This document shows, in pieces, positions 5,240 through 5,542 of a DNA stretch of 5,542 nucleotides; position 1 is the first letter of the stretch, and every line of letters begins with the position of its first letter. The translations under genes were made by a program, and so were the position numbers. The notes under the pieces are model-generated. The model had not been told where the DNA came from. It did not search any database and saw nothing but the letters and a program-made list of their open reading frames with translations. The stretch is from Anaerolineae bacterium (lineage in GTDB: Bacteria; Chloroflexota; Anaerolineae; Anaerolineales; UBA4823): the NCBI GenBank assembly GCA_030622805.1, contig JAUXFR010000113.1, positions 1 through 5,542 on the forward strand, read 5' to 3'.

Positions 5240-5542
5240 ATGACAGACGAGACTCAGAACGAATACAATAAATCGAACACTGACCCGGTAGATTCAGATA
5301 AAAACACACAGGGTAAACCTCTTATCCGGGTTGCTGTGAACATCATAATGGTACTGGTACTGGGTGTCCTTGCTGTCCTCGTTTGGCAGCGTGTCGTTCG
5401 TGGACAGGCACAAGGATTTTTCCCGTTATCGACAGGAAACGCAGCAGAAGCTCCGCCCGAAATCGAAGAAATGATTGTTGATGAGTCCAGCATATCCGAA
5501 TTGGCTCCTCTCCAGGCTGATTACGATCCTGGATATGGAGGA
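5240..5542 (+). CDS. Single-pass membrane protein, N-terminal 101 residues (right end cut)
   Basis: Open frame from ATG 5240 to the window end with no stop, so only the N-terminus is seen. Residues 1-27 are hydrophilic and acidic-polar (TDETQNEYN, DPVDSD). One strongly hydrophobic helix spans about 29-49 (IRVAVNIIMVLVLGVLAVLVW) and is followed by WQRVVR. The remainder is Pro/Glu-containing and probably outside the cytoplasm (APPEIEEMIVDE). The shape is a signal-anchor protein with a cytoplasmic tail and an extracytoplasmic domain beginning beyond the window. Similar layouts occur in membrane-anchored cell-wall hydrolases with LysM and M23 domains in Chloroflexota, but nothing diagnostic is visible, so no function is assigned. 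The ribosome site is modest (GAGAA, 5 nt before ATG). The gene lies 80 bp after the aminopeptidase in the same direction and may have its own TTGACA promoter. Confidence 0.75.
   Translation, partial: MTDETQNEYNKSNTDPVDSDKNTQGKPLIRVAVNIIMVLVLGVLAVLVWQRVVRGQAQGFFPLSTGNAAEAPPEIEEMIVDESSISELAPLQADYDPGYGG

Noticed and set aside
5254..5493. 79-codon minus-strand frame
   Set aside because: Antisense to the membrane protein reading frame, which has a sensible start and a clear transmembrane helix.

Overview
The window looks like chromosomal DNA from a free-living bacterium, most likely a member of the Chloroflexota (Anaerolineae-like). The main hint is a lipoprotein whose Cys anchor is followed by a long Thr/Pro (TPTPxPT) tether, a style common in that group, together with secreted WD40 propellers and an M29 aminopeptidase. 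Base composition is moderate. This placement is an inference from protein style, not a phylogenetic result.

Layout: positions 1-3912 hold four tightly spaced minus-strand genes that look like one operon, read from right to left. In transcription order they are a WD40 beta-propeller lipoprotein (3912-2683), a second secreted WD40 propeller (2672-1608), a PlsC/LPLAT-type acyltransferase (1593-685), and a second, paralogous acyltransferase (639 to beyond position 1, cut by the window edge). Gaps are 10, 14 and 45 bp. A 143-bp divergent intergenic region (3913-4055) follows. It carries a plausible sigma70-type promoter for the plus-strand gene, a perfect 7-bp-arm inverted repeat over its -10 box, a pair of direct repeats, and a weaker signal for the minus-strand operon. 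The plus strand then carries a complete M29 metallo-aminopeptidase (4056-5159) with every expected metal/catalytic residue. After an 80-bp gap with a TTGACA promoter candidate comes the first 101 codons of a single-pass membrane protein that runs off the right edge.

How the genes fit together: the two propellers are predicted to lie outside the cytoplasm, one lipid-anchored and one released or periplasmic. They probably act as protein- or ligand-binding scaffolds. The two acyltransferases are cytoplasmic-face enzymes of phospholipid or acyl-lipid synthesis. Both depart from the classical FPEGTR block III (they have FPSG), so their acceptor may not be the usual glycerol-3-phosphate or lysophosphatidate. 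Why surface propellers and acyltransferases share an operon is not evident from the sequence, and this is the most interesting open question here. No mobile element, CRISPR array, tRNA, rRNA or convincing intrinsic terminator was seen.
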